From Lepidonotus clava (lineage: Eukaryota; Annelida; Polychaeta; Phyllodocida; Polynoidae), in contig OW387148.1 in assembly GCA_936440205.1 (NCBI GenBank), positions 2,108,001-2,172,000 of the forward strand: a DNA stretch of 64,000 nucleotides, read 5' to 3'. Positions 34,444 through 44,960 of the stretch are shown one piece after another (the stretch's first letter is position 1; every line of letters begins with the position of its first letter). Under the pieces are notes generated by a model. The model saw nothing but the letters and a program-made list of their open reading frames with translations, did not search any database and was not told where the DNA came from. The translations under genes were made by a program, and so were the position numbers.

Positions 34444-35591
34444 ATAAACATTCTATTCAATAACGGAGACTATAATGATCCGAAATATAGTCTCCGTTAT
34501 TGAATAGAATGGTTATCTTGCACTTCACTGCATCTGCTTAGCATTAAATCTGGGAGTGGGACAATTAATTACACTTACGGCTTTTTAACGTTGATTAAAC
34601 GAGGACACAACTTAGACGGCATTACAGAAATGCTCTCGAGGGATTGTAGATTCAATCGCTTTTTTTAAAGTAGCAATACAAGTGAAACGTTAATAAAAGC
34701 AATGGGACAAAAAGTGCAGTTCACGTTAGTCGACTGATGATTTTCCTTTCTCGCAACTCACGTCTTGCAATGATATAAAAAACAACACCAACTTCATCAA
34801 ACGGCCAGGCTCGTGTGAGGAAGGCTCAAGTAGTTGACGTTAGTGTACATAAAAATGGCCATGCACTGATGAAGTGTGGGCCTCAGCTGGTGGTAAACCC
34901 GTACGGAATGAGGTACGAGTGCATCATGCAATGGTCCAATATAAGTGCTGCTTTCCCCGAGTACACCCTACACGCCTAGTGTCCTGCCCCTATAGACTAC
35001 CAGCCACCCCCCTCCTGAGCAGGACACCCCTAATTAATGCCTCTTATCTCATCGGGCAAACAGGGTAATGTGGTCCCTACCCCACAGAGTGGTACCTCAC
35101 AGGAGGAGTGACAACCTTCCCCCATGAGTCTAGTGTTACAGGCAATTGGCCTTTTAAGGCGGAAGGCAATAGGCGGGGGTAATAGAAAGGGTTTCAATAT
35201 ACATATTCATGTGCCTTATACAAACATTGATAGGTCTTGAAATAAGATTCGTTCCTGGGGTATAATGCTTGACTTGCTGCATTTTAGTATATCGTGAGTT
35301 TTTTTAATATTAAGTTATTTATTCTGTAGGTAAAAATGTTATAACAAAAAGAAATTTATAGTAAAAAGTACATACATGTATGTATGTGTTTACATTGAAT
35401 TCCATATCTTCCATTACCAAATAAAATCTGTCCCTCTTAAATGTAAAATATAATAATATTGGGTTGCTTAGATGAGAACAGAATGGTATCTTAGACCGAA
35501 ACCGGCATATGGTTATTAGTTAGAATACACCATGCTCGGCATGGCTAAAATTAGGTAAATAGATGTACTGCGTGTTCCATACTGATTCCCA
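34350..35591. mobile_element. element bounded by 60-bp inverted repeats, superfamily unknown
   Basis: The 60 bp at 34,350-34,409 reappear inverted at 35,532-35,591 with about 55 matching positions. Both start TGGGAATCAGTATGGAACAC, continue GCAGTACA and TATTTACC, and end CCATRCCGAGCAT. The 1.1 kb interior has no long open frame, so this would be a non-autonomous DNA transposon. No clean target duplication is seen. Two hairpins crowd the left end, which may be later rearrangements or part of the element. Confidence 0.65.
34450..34510. repeat. perfect 25-bp hairpin, 11-nt loop
   Basis: The arms at 34,450-34,474 (starting ATTCTATTCAATAACGGAG) and 34,486-34,510 are exact reverse complements over 25 bp. 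The loop is ATGATCCGAAA. Such perfection implies a very recent inverted duplication or selection on the fold. It lies 6 bp after the preceding hairpin. It does not match a microRNA that I know. Confidence 0.9.
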
Positions 35592-36922
35592 CCAGGGGAA
35601 GATTGAATAGCAGATGCTATATCAAAACAGGCCCAATTCATCCGGCCGTAATGCATGTAAAAGACCTGTCGCCGCTGTATCGACAAGCGTGTCAATATGG
35701 CCGGTCTAGACGCTACTCATCACGTGATGAATGATATAAGCGGCCTGCGTCCCCAATGATAGAAGGGGCCCTTATCACAGCTGGCCGCTATGGCATATTG
35801 CCATATGAATAGAAAATGGTGCGAGCCAGCTCCTACCTTGGGTATATACAGAGGATGATTTCGATTTCTAATATTAATATAGTTCTAGACAGCAATATAT
35901 ATATTTAGTATATTTACACAGACACAGACACAGACATACATACATACACAACTTATACACTCTTTCCCTTACTCTTTACATTTCATGCATGCACAAAATA
36001 TTACTATAGTATATGCATTTGCGTAATAACAGTTTATTTGCAATTTGTTTGAAGTTTTGCCTTGGTTTAAAACAAACCTTTCCTTGGTCCCATTATGAAT
36101 TATTTGTAAGTTAATTTCTCATGAAAGACAACAACCTTTACAAAGAAGTAGATCAAACATTTATACGACAGTAAAGGCATGTATACAGCCATAAAAAGAC
36201 GTCCTCTCTTATGGAATTTGAAAACTCAAAACACGTGGCTTTGGCACAAGATGAAATCCTGCATATTGTTTTATCGTCATGATTGTCTTTTTTTCCTGTA
36301 ACATGTAAGACAATGACTAGAAAGAGTTACACGTCCTCCGTATCTTTGACATCAATACTTCTGTTTCATATCCTCCCTGGGCCTTGGCTGCTCCTGTCAC
36401 CCGGCGGTCTCTGAAGGCTGATCTCTGGGTCAGGCTCACAGGGCAATGCACTTATCGGAGGTGAGGGTGACGGGAGGGGTGTGTGGGGAGGGGCCACCCC
36501 TGTCCCTGACAGCCCACAACGCCCCCCTGATGGAGTAATGACCACACCGGAGGGGGACGTGGGGGCGGGGGGCGGGGCTTTGGGGGAGGCCCGGGGAGCC
36601 CTTCCACACATCTTACATGCCATCTCCGGGGGATCCAAATGTATCTGGTCTAATACAGGCTGACAGGGATTTATCGTATGCCCCCATCGGATCAAATCTG
36701 TGTCTGAATAATGTCATATTATGGACTGTTTTTATTTCTGAAATTTTCGTTATCAATTGCCTGGAGGCAGACGATGCACACTGCTATGCATGTATAGTTG
36801 AATTCACGTTTTTGGCAAGGCACAAACTGTTTATTCATTCTTGTTTTGTCCAGACATTGTTGGAAGACTGAATAATTGTAGGCACATCCTAACTTCTTTT
36901 CTATAAAGCATAGCGAATCTTA
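35592..36922. other. non-genic DNA; GC-rich patch 36.4-36.6 kb
   Basis: A short CAGACA/CATA microsatellite lies at about 35,917-35,947. The 36,440-36,620 part is G-rich (GGGGGCGGGGGGCGGGGC), with GC-box-like strings and open frames on both strands that follow from composition. No gene is recognised. Confidence 0.45.
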
Positions 36923-37155
36923 AAGCCGAGTCCCCACTAAGCTATGAAGCGGACTTTGTAGGCCTCTAAAGGCACAAACATCATTCCCAAAGACCAAAGG
37001 CCGACTAAAATCAAACGGGTTTGATATTTTTGGGGGCTTGTCGCCGACTAAAACCCTTAAAAACGGACTTTGTAGCCAGCCAACCTGGCGCCAGGGTAGT
37101 TTGTCACTTGCAAGTTAGTAGGCGGGGGGTTTGGTTTACTCAGTGAGGACCAGGC
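36923..37155. mobile_element. PIF/Harbinger-like MITE (element C)
   Basis: The left end reads AAGCCGAGTCCCCACTAAG and the right end, inverted, reads GCCTGGTCCTCACTGAG, sharing GCC..GTCC.CACT.AG. TTA stands immediately before (36,920-36,922) and after (37,156-37,158), fitting the 3-bp TTA target duplication of PIF/Harbinger elements. The interior repeats an ACGGACTTTGTAG-like string twice (near 36,950 and 37,063). It is non-coding and 233 bp long. The right TTA is shared with the left TTA of the neighbouring element A, so one inserted at the edge of the other. Confidence 0.6.
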
Positions 37156-37158
37156 TTA

Positions 37159-37673
37159 TGCCCCAAACCCACTTGGCGATTTTGACCTCAGTGATAGCAT
37201 TTTAGGGCCGTATTACACTATGCGCCGGCTGGTTTACATTAGGAACGTTTCATATGTGTTTTTGCCGATGTGAATAGCAAACTCAACTCTGGATGGTCAA
37301 CCCATAGTGTAATATATATAAAAAAAACTTTGCGTTTGGAACTAGGCCCCAAAATACATAGTGTAATAAACTTTGCCTCGGGTCCGACGCATAGTGTAGA
37401 ATGGCATGAACGTGAATTGTTCGCTTGGGCAACGTTACCCAATGCAAACGGGGACCCAACACATAGTGTAATTAGGGCTTTACTCTGATTTCCTGTCAGT
37501 ATGCATACGGTATATTGAAATAAATATGTTTGACAAATTGCAGGTAAAAATAATGGCCTGACGATTTTCCCGGCGATTCAGATATAACATGCGCATCTCA
37601 TTACCCCATATTGACAGGCGATCAGAGTAAAATGCAATCGCCGAGGTCAAAATCGCCAAGTGGTTATGGGGCT
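37159..37673. mobile_element. PIF/Harbinger-like MITE (element A), split by element B
   Basis: Its left arm starts TGCCCCAAACCCACTTGG and its right arm, inverted, starts AGCCCCATAACCACTTGG. A 21-bp stretch containing CCACTTGGCGATTTTGACCT is identical in both. The arms remain alignable for about 67 bp once the nested element B is ignored, since both read GCATTTTA then CTCTGAT. TTA flanks both ends (37,156-37,158 and 37,674-37,676). The element has no coding capacity. Confidence 0.75.
37205..37479. mobile_element. PIF/Harbinger-like MITE (element B) nested in element A
   Basis: The ends GGGCCGTATTACACTATG and, inverted, AGCCCTAATTACACTATG share ATTACACTATG exactly. TTA flanks both sides (37,202-37,204 and 37,480-37,482), possibly TTTA. 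The uninterrupted opposite arm of element A shows the empty site, GCATTTTACTCTGAT, so insertion after A is directly demonstrated. Inside B the string CATAGTGTA occurs four times in the same orientation (about 37,311, 37,359, 37,390 and 37,462), the last being the right end itself. Confidence 0.85.
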
Positions 37674-37676
37674 TTA

Positions 37677-38564
37677 AGCTTTTCACTTTTGATAACATGT
37701 ACTTAACAAAACAGTACAGGTCCTAAATAAGAAGTTCTGTGCTTGCCAATGTTGCATAGCACAATATTATTGATAGTTAATCCTATTAATATTACGGTTC
37801 GCTACCAGTCATACAAATCCAATGTATCATAAAGTCCAGGCCGCAGTTGAAACGAAGCCAACAAAAACTATTGGTGCGCACGTAGGTGCTAATAATATTG
37901 ACCTTTTGATTTTACATTATCAGCATGGGGATCTGTACCAAGCCTGATCATACCCGGCGGGGTCGGCCCTGACGGCCGGGGAGCAGGCATGCAATGTCAA
38001 AAACCAATATAAAAACACCACTGTTTGGACAACAAACCCGGTCCTCTGCGGCCTGGTGCCTCACCTCAGGGCCCCTTGTAACAGTCCCCTCTGTCCCCCA
38101 GTGCCGACCACAGGGTCTCAGGGGATACTGAATTAGTTGGGGAAACAAGACGTCCAGACGCCAGCCCTCAGGAGAATTAACGTCGCCACCACACACGGGG
38201 ATGGGTTGACGTGGGCGGGCTTGGTCCTGGAGGAAGGGCCGCAGACCTGTGCTTAGACCTTCGTGTATTGATGCCCTCTATGACCCACCTAGCTGTCCTC
38301 TAGTGCCCTGGTGTTTAAAGCCCTACGTAAAATACTACAGCTAGAAGCATTGGACTGTTTTGTTATCATGCAACCAGTGTTTTGAAAATGACCTGCCATG
38401 TAACAGCCCTGTGTACAGTAGTATAAAATGCACCCCAACCATTTGTGGTTTAGAGTTTGTTTTTTTATTCAACATTATCCTGAAAGGGGTCAAGCTTTCG
38501 CCTGTTCTCCCCCCCAACTTCAGCGTTTACATGCATACAACTAGTTCATAATGTACATATTCAT
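37677..38564. other. non-genic DNA
   Basis: No gene or repeat recognised. GC-rich at 37.93-38.25 kb, with open frames there that follow from composition. Confidence 0.5.
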
Positions 38565-39182
38565 TTCTTAGTTAACATTGATTTACCAAGGACAGGGCTA
38601 CAGCAATACATGGGACTATACATTGACAATACAGTGGTGTTGCTCATAATTTTGAGGGATTACAATAATGGATTTCAACAGGTTTTATAATAAACTTAGG
38701 GGGTAGAAAAAGAGTATTTACAGGACAAGATTGTCAGGTTCCAACCTATTTTTAACAGTATTTTTGAACTCGTCTAGTGAGGCTATTAGTCTACAATTTA
38801 CAGGTAGATTATTCCATATATGTGACCCGTTTTGGCGAATCAGGTCGGAAGTCGCAACGAGTCGGATGTCGGCTGTTACTACTCATTTTAAAGCTAAGAA
38901 TCTGAATTTTCTGATGGGATAGGTCTCTAAAAATGGACCCCGTGCGACATCCGACTCAATTCGCCAAAACGGGTCACATATTACATCCATAGTAAAATGG
39001 TCGCTTTTTAAATATTTCAGTGGATGGCTTTGGCAATATAACCGGGGGCCCTGATGTATTCTAGTATATCTTATGGCTTTGCAGTGGGATGTTGTTCTTA
39101 TCTGTCTGCTGATAATAATTTCAACCAGGGCATGCTGCAGTTGTAACTTGTTAGTTATAATATAGGCATATTCTTTAATGGT
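38565..39182 (-). mobile_element. LINE 3' fragment: end of the reverse-transcriptase frame plus 3' UTR, Jockey/CR1/L2-like
   Basis: On the minus strand the frame from 39,182 to the TAA at 38,718-38,720, read with the inserted MITE removed, gives about 100 residues. They end in the C-terminal signature of non-LTR retrotransposon polymerases: RTTSH, then about 30 residues, then WNNLPVNCRLIASLDEFK. The W-N-x-L-P...S-L-x-x-F-K pattern is diagnostic of the group. A TAG stands just before the fragment in this frame, and the catalytic domain is not recognised upstream, so the copy is 5'-truncated or decayed. After the stop, 150 bp of AT-rich sequence looks like a LINE 3' UTR ending near 38,565. It is a dead copy. 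The clade is not certain. Confidence 0.75.
38821..38978. mobile_element. 158-bp MITE inserted in the LINE frame, TA target duplication
   Basis: The ends TGTGACCCGTTTTGGCGAAT and, inverted, the same 20 bases at the right end are perfect copies. Inside them, GTCGGA(A/T)GTCGCA continues the symmetry. TA flanks both ends (38,819-38,820 and 38,979-38,980), which fits Tc1/mariner-type insertion. Removing the element and one TA rejoins the LINE frame as ...TMDVIWNNLP, confirming both boundaries. Near-identical arms point to an insertion much younger than the LINE. Confidence 0.9.
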
Positions 39183-42100
39183 CTATGCCTGCCATGCTAC
39201 CTATGCTGTATACAGTGGGACAGGGGCCTTTCGCACTTCAACCTTTTGTGCACAAGGTATAGAGGTATTCCTGGTTGCAGGCATTTTGAAAGTCAGTCGC
39301 CCTCCCCGCCTCGGGAGTGGTATTTCTGGTTGCAAGCATTTCAACCGAGGCATTGTGTCGTGTTTTAGTCCATAATAGAAACAGTGATATTTCGATAACA
39401 AGAAAAAAATAAGAATTGTGCACAATACAAATAGGCCTATATGTCATGGATGGCTACCTTATAGGTTATTATATAGCTGAACAGTTATTTCAGGTTATTG
39501 CCCCGGAGTTATTTAATCTAAGTTGTATCACATTTCATAATTGAAAGCAGCACAGAAGAAAGTAATAATGATGTTCTACGAAAGTGAAGATCGGTCTGAT
39601 CTCCTCTTCTATAATGCATCGTGCTCCCCATAACATGTTCTGTTGGCTATTTTCCCACAGTTGTTGTCTGGATTATCTTATGAACACGCAAACATCCATT
39701 TCCCTGATGGCACGATGTATTCTCCCCTGAAATGGGGAATTTGGCAAATGTAGTGAGGTAAAAAGTAAATCAATGGGAAAACTAATCTCTGAATATAAGC
39801 TGTATCGCTATGGAGGAATAACGAAGTACTTTGTATAATTCTCTTTACCATTCCACACGTACACAAAATTCTCTTTATCCTGAATGATACTGAATCGGTG
39901 CGAAGATTATTTACCTAAACAAATACGCTTAACAATGTTGCCAACCATTCGGGAATTATTCTTTAATGATCAAGAATTTTGACCAACAAGTTTTGAGGGT
40001 TTCAGTTATCAGGAAAATATGGCATAGTAGGTTTGATATAAACCGTTTAACTAACCAACAGAAAAAAGGTTGACCTATCTCTAGACATCAATTGAAAAGT
40101 AGATTGTATAATTTAGATTCAGAGTTCAGCAAAATAGGTTGGTCAAGAATGAAATGGACATCACTGTGTCCAAAGTGCAGTGCAGGGTATCGGAAATTTT
40201 GGCAGGTCAAAATGGACACTCAGAATATGTCAGTAAATAATATTGTGAGAATTGATTTGAGGTAGGATCAGTCAACTGCGAGGAAAATGTCATTTTAAGT
40301 ATACGAGCTAACCAAATATCGAATTGTCTCGCCCATAGTCCCGTTTGTCACGAGAACGCACCCCTGTCAAGAGTCCACTCCAAGCTCCCGTCTTTACCTT
40401 GTTTCATTGGGAACTTTTTAGAGGCAGTTTTGTGGTCTTGATTTCATCCAACTTTCCGTCTAAAAAAGTATTGTCCAACAGAGATAAAGAAGCAGCCATG
40501 GGTAGTTAATCACCTCATCGCCCGTCCTTTGCTCCCTTTTTACGCTGTTTGATCCATCAAAGGCTCAAAAAGATGTCAGGTCGGGAAATCAGGTTTTAAA
40601 TAAACTCCAACAAAAAGCGCCTGCCGTGAAGTGACAAAATGCCTATTTGGACCCCCGAGTAAGATGGACAAACTGACACTCTGTGACGCCCTTTTTTATG
40701 TCTGTAAAAATAAGCTTCAAAGTATGAAACAATGAAATATCATTTCTGTCGAGCATTATTGCAATTACTAGTAGTATCCCATAACAGAACAATTGGCTTT
40801 AGTTTCCACATGAAAAATCCCAAGAAGAAATATTAAATTTGTATGGAAAATAGTATGATTTGATTTATGTAACTTAGCACCATTATTTAAGGCATTTTAA
40901 CGCCCACATTCTCGACTATTTCATACTGATTATTGAGAGAATTTGAAATGCCATACTTAACTGGGATTGTGTTTCCAAAAAATGTGAACGAGTACATTTA
41001 GGACCTTGTTGAATTGCAGATAAAAAAGCGCATTGCAAATATTAAGTTACAGCTTCTATTTCATGGGAATGAATCATAAAACCTATGTAATACAGTCGTT
41101 TATTTACTCGTTTCATGCAAAACTACTTCTGAATTGTACATGTTTATCAAATGCCATTAAGTAGGCTTACGTAAAAGCACGCAGCGATTTGAAAATAGGG
41201 TAATAGGGGTTTTGAAGGTTTGGTTCAATAACTTCTTTTCAGCGTTGACCCAGCTCACTTCCGAATACAAAGTAATCCTGAAGTTGTTTGATTCGATACC
41301 AACGCTTCCGTAGTCGTTGATGTACTTGCAATTTCCGCTGGATTCCATGAAATTGGGTCAATCAAAATGTGTTTCTGAAAACTTTGTTACGACAGGGGAA
41401 TGCCTGTATGATTGTTTAATTTGGAGTGTGCGTCGATAAGAAGCAGAGACAATTGTGCCCTTCGCGGATAAACAGACAGTTGTCTCCAGTTAATTGGCAC
41501 AGAGGACGCCAACCGTGGGGGGATGAGGTCTTAATAATGAAGAAGGGATACCCCAACTGAAACTGTGATAGAATAACAAAGATGTGCGCCTGACAAATCA
41601 TAACCCTTCCCTAAAAGGTCGTCCCTGGTTATTGCCTGGGTTTGTATGAGATCGGTTTTGTTATTAACTCGGAAGATTACTTTTTCATATTGCAACGTAC
41701 CGTGTTGATACCAAAACTATGGATGGCATTTTCCAAAAGATAATAACAAAAAAGGAGGCTGTTTAAAAAGAAATGGGTCAGTTGATTCGCTGGACTGTAT
41801 GTATGAGAATATGGTCACTTTTTTAGAGGTTGTGGTTTAAGAAGGATAGAATTACATATTAAACTTACCTGCTGCACAAAGAAAATAATAGAAATCGGAT
41901 GAAGGAAAACATATAAGGCAATACTATGCTCTATGTTTTTTCATCAGTGATCTACAAAATGTTGAGCATTTCCCGGCTTGTTCAGCACATCTGTCCTTTC
42001 TGCCTGTGCAGTAATCCATTTTGCGGAAAGCGCTTCTCACATGGTGTACTTACTTCGCTACATTTTCCTTATCTCTCTTTCAGCCACTGTAGTCTTTCAT

Positions 42101-44923
42101 TATTTGATTACATCACCAAGGGAATATACTAATGATGTGTCCGTATGTATTAGGGAGGACACATATCGTGAGTTGATAGAACTAGGGGTGTTGTCCATTT
42201 CTGTTCCCTTCGTATACATATAGCGTCACTTTGATCATAGGAGCCCTCAGAAGATAAGCGGTAATGTGTTAAGCACTATTACATACCTTTGGTGCGTGAA
42301 CTCGTAATGGTCTGTGTTATCCCCTTCATCGTAATGTAAGCTTTGATATGTATGCCTTTTACAGTTGGGTAGCAGGGTAGGGTGCTGCTCACTTCCTCTG
42401 TGGGCTGGCAAGAATCGGTATCACAGGCAAAAAGAAACAGTATCGGTTAGCCCCCCCCCCCCGCCTCTGAAGAGAAGGAGGAACTAACGACCTTAGACAA
42501 CACCAAGACATATATATTTTCCTTTTGGAGATATGTATCAATGTAACCTAGGGTTAAAGGTTTTGATTTCTTGGTGATCTTTTGTGACAGGTGGCAAAAC
42601 CAGGTTTGATTTTCTTACCAGAGGGTATTATAGTTGGGGATATAATCATAGAAATGGGCTATAAATCGGGCACAGTTCTGTCTAAAAAAAACATTTAATT
42701 CGATGAGGATGATTGTTGGGGTTTGCCGTCTACTTGGCATTATTTCAGAACCAACTCACGTTTCTGACTTTTTCAACGTACTATGGTCGAACCTATGGGG
42801 ATGAGAATGACGGTAAGGAAGGTGAGCCAACTGAGAGCCCAGAATCAAAACTGGCCCCGTTGAGCAGAAGTCCCATGCATATACCACTCATTGGACCCTT
42901 CCTCCCTCTATGTTGAAATTGATAGCGTATATAGTCATATTGACTGATCTAAAACTGTACCACCATGTGGGAATTTCCTTGAGGATTAGTAAATGTACTT
43001 GGATGTCTAAACATGATAGGTTATTTGCTTGTCTAATGATTAATATGACGTTCACATGTTTTCTATGATGCATTCGATTGCCTGCTGCGTATGGCGGATG
43101 GGTGTGGTAGCCCTCATGGGATTGGTACCCATGCATACCAAAGCCATTAGTTAAACATCGTATATCATATGAACTAAAGGTCATAGCTGGCTATATGTCT
43201 ATATTATAGATATATATCATACACAGGGCAATATAGTCTTTTCTAGCATGTAGGTGCTCAAGGTTTTATCTGTACTAAATCTAGGATCATACCACTTATA
43301 CACAGGTACGGGGTGGATATAATTGAGTCATTACCAGTAATCCTGCCGTGATATTCATAGAATTCCAAGCACCTCTACCCCCTTAATCTAAGCTTAGCCT
43401 TTTTATAGCTAGACCCATATACGTTTGTCCATCAAATTAGGCCAACTGACCTCGAATTGCAACGTGTGATGTGGATGTCGGGCCGGCCGGCATGGGAGGC
43501 ATTGCCTGACACCATTGCTGAACCCGTGCCCCACTTGGCAGTCTGGCTCCTCGTCGGCTACCACTATAAATGGCTGGGAGTCATGCAAAAGGGAGATTAG
43601 GCCATGCATTTTATACATGTCGAGTTGTAGTGGGCGGGCCCTGTCCGACCAGGGCATGACCCAATAGAAAATAACGGCAGCTTCCCTGGTCGTTGTTACA
43701 CATTTTATTTGTCCATATTGTCCATAGCAAATATGGCGATGTGTAATTAAACGAGGAATAAAGAAATGTGCGGTGTTTCTTGAAACTGATTCAAGGGACA
43801 TTTTGGTGAATTCGTATATCAGAATGTCTTCTAACATATGCTGAGATAAGGACAATGGACTCCTATTCAATTTTGACTTGAAAAGTCGATTGTCACCCGC
43901 GTAGAAGTTCAACGATTGGAAAATGACAATAAATGTGCGATATCATCTCAAACACATAAATAACAAATAATCGTACTGTTCATTTCAATTATAACTTAAA
44001 GGTCACTAGAAAGGTCAATCGATAATTGAGGACTCTGTTATTGTGCCCTTTCATGAGGGTCAACGGATAAATTGACAATAGATTAAGATTTTATGAGAAT
44101 GTATCATATAACTGACATTAAATGGGACACATTACAGTGATGGGCAAACGTGAGACTAGATACTAAACACGACAGCGTTCCGCAGGTCATAATTATATGC
44201 CTCGGTCATATGGGGTTAGCATGTCAATCACAGTATGTATGAAACATTATACCGGGTCAAATGTTAAGAGGCATTTCATATCCACTGTAGTTCATATAGA
44301 AAGACTCTTATTACATATGTAGGCTACTTTAATGAAAAACGCAATTTTATAAAAACAACTTATGGAGAGGTGTACTCCCCCAAAGAGGGTGTTGACAATG
44401 TGCAGCTGATTTTCATGAGAGTAGTTGTAACCTTTCTTCAAAGTCCTTGTGAAGATTTGTATTTGCTTTGTAGAGAATTCTATATGATTTGTGTTGTACA
44501 TTCCCACAACACACACATAGTAAATACTATATATATACACACACATATATCTACTGGAATCATAAAACCTCGATTAAAAACTATATATGAAGTATTTATA
44601 GGAATGAAAAACTTTACCTTTGTCACATTTCACGTCATACAACGTGCCTTAAGTCAGTTCAGGGAAGCAGCTCACCTAAAATGTGGTGTCACATTTAGAA
44701 GAGATGTATCATATTTGATATCGATGACAAAGCCAGGAGGCCCTCTTATGGGTAGGGCGGGGCATTGTGTAGAGTCTCAATTAGCCGGCCGTGCCCGACA
44801 TTTAGGTCCCCGCCTCGAGCTGTCACGACATACAGCGACTGATGTAGGCCTTTGACAACGGCCAGGTGACAATAGGTGTACGAGTGGCCTGTGTCTTTGT
44901 TACAACCTCACAACATATATGAA

Positions 44924-44926
<3 letters not shown>
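39183..44926. other. AT-rich non-genic DNA
   Basis: No supported gene. A C run (12) lies at 42,451-42,462. The longest open frame, 167 codons on the minus strand at 43,409-43,912, has no recognisable motif or splice context. A 161-codon plus-strand frame at 44,370-44,855 is likewise unassigned. Confidence 0.5.

Positions 44927-44957
<31 letters not shown>
44927..44957. repeat. TA dinucleotide microsatellite
   Basis: About fifteen perfect TA units. Confidence 0.95.

Positions 44958-44960
<3 letters not shown>

Noticed and set aside
43409-43912. 167-codon minus-strand frame.
   Set aside because: No family motif was found and the sequence lacks convincing flanking splice sites.
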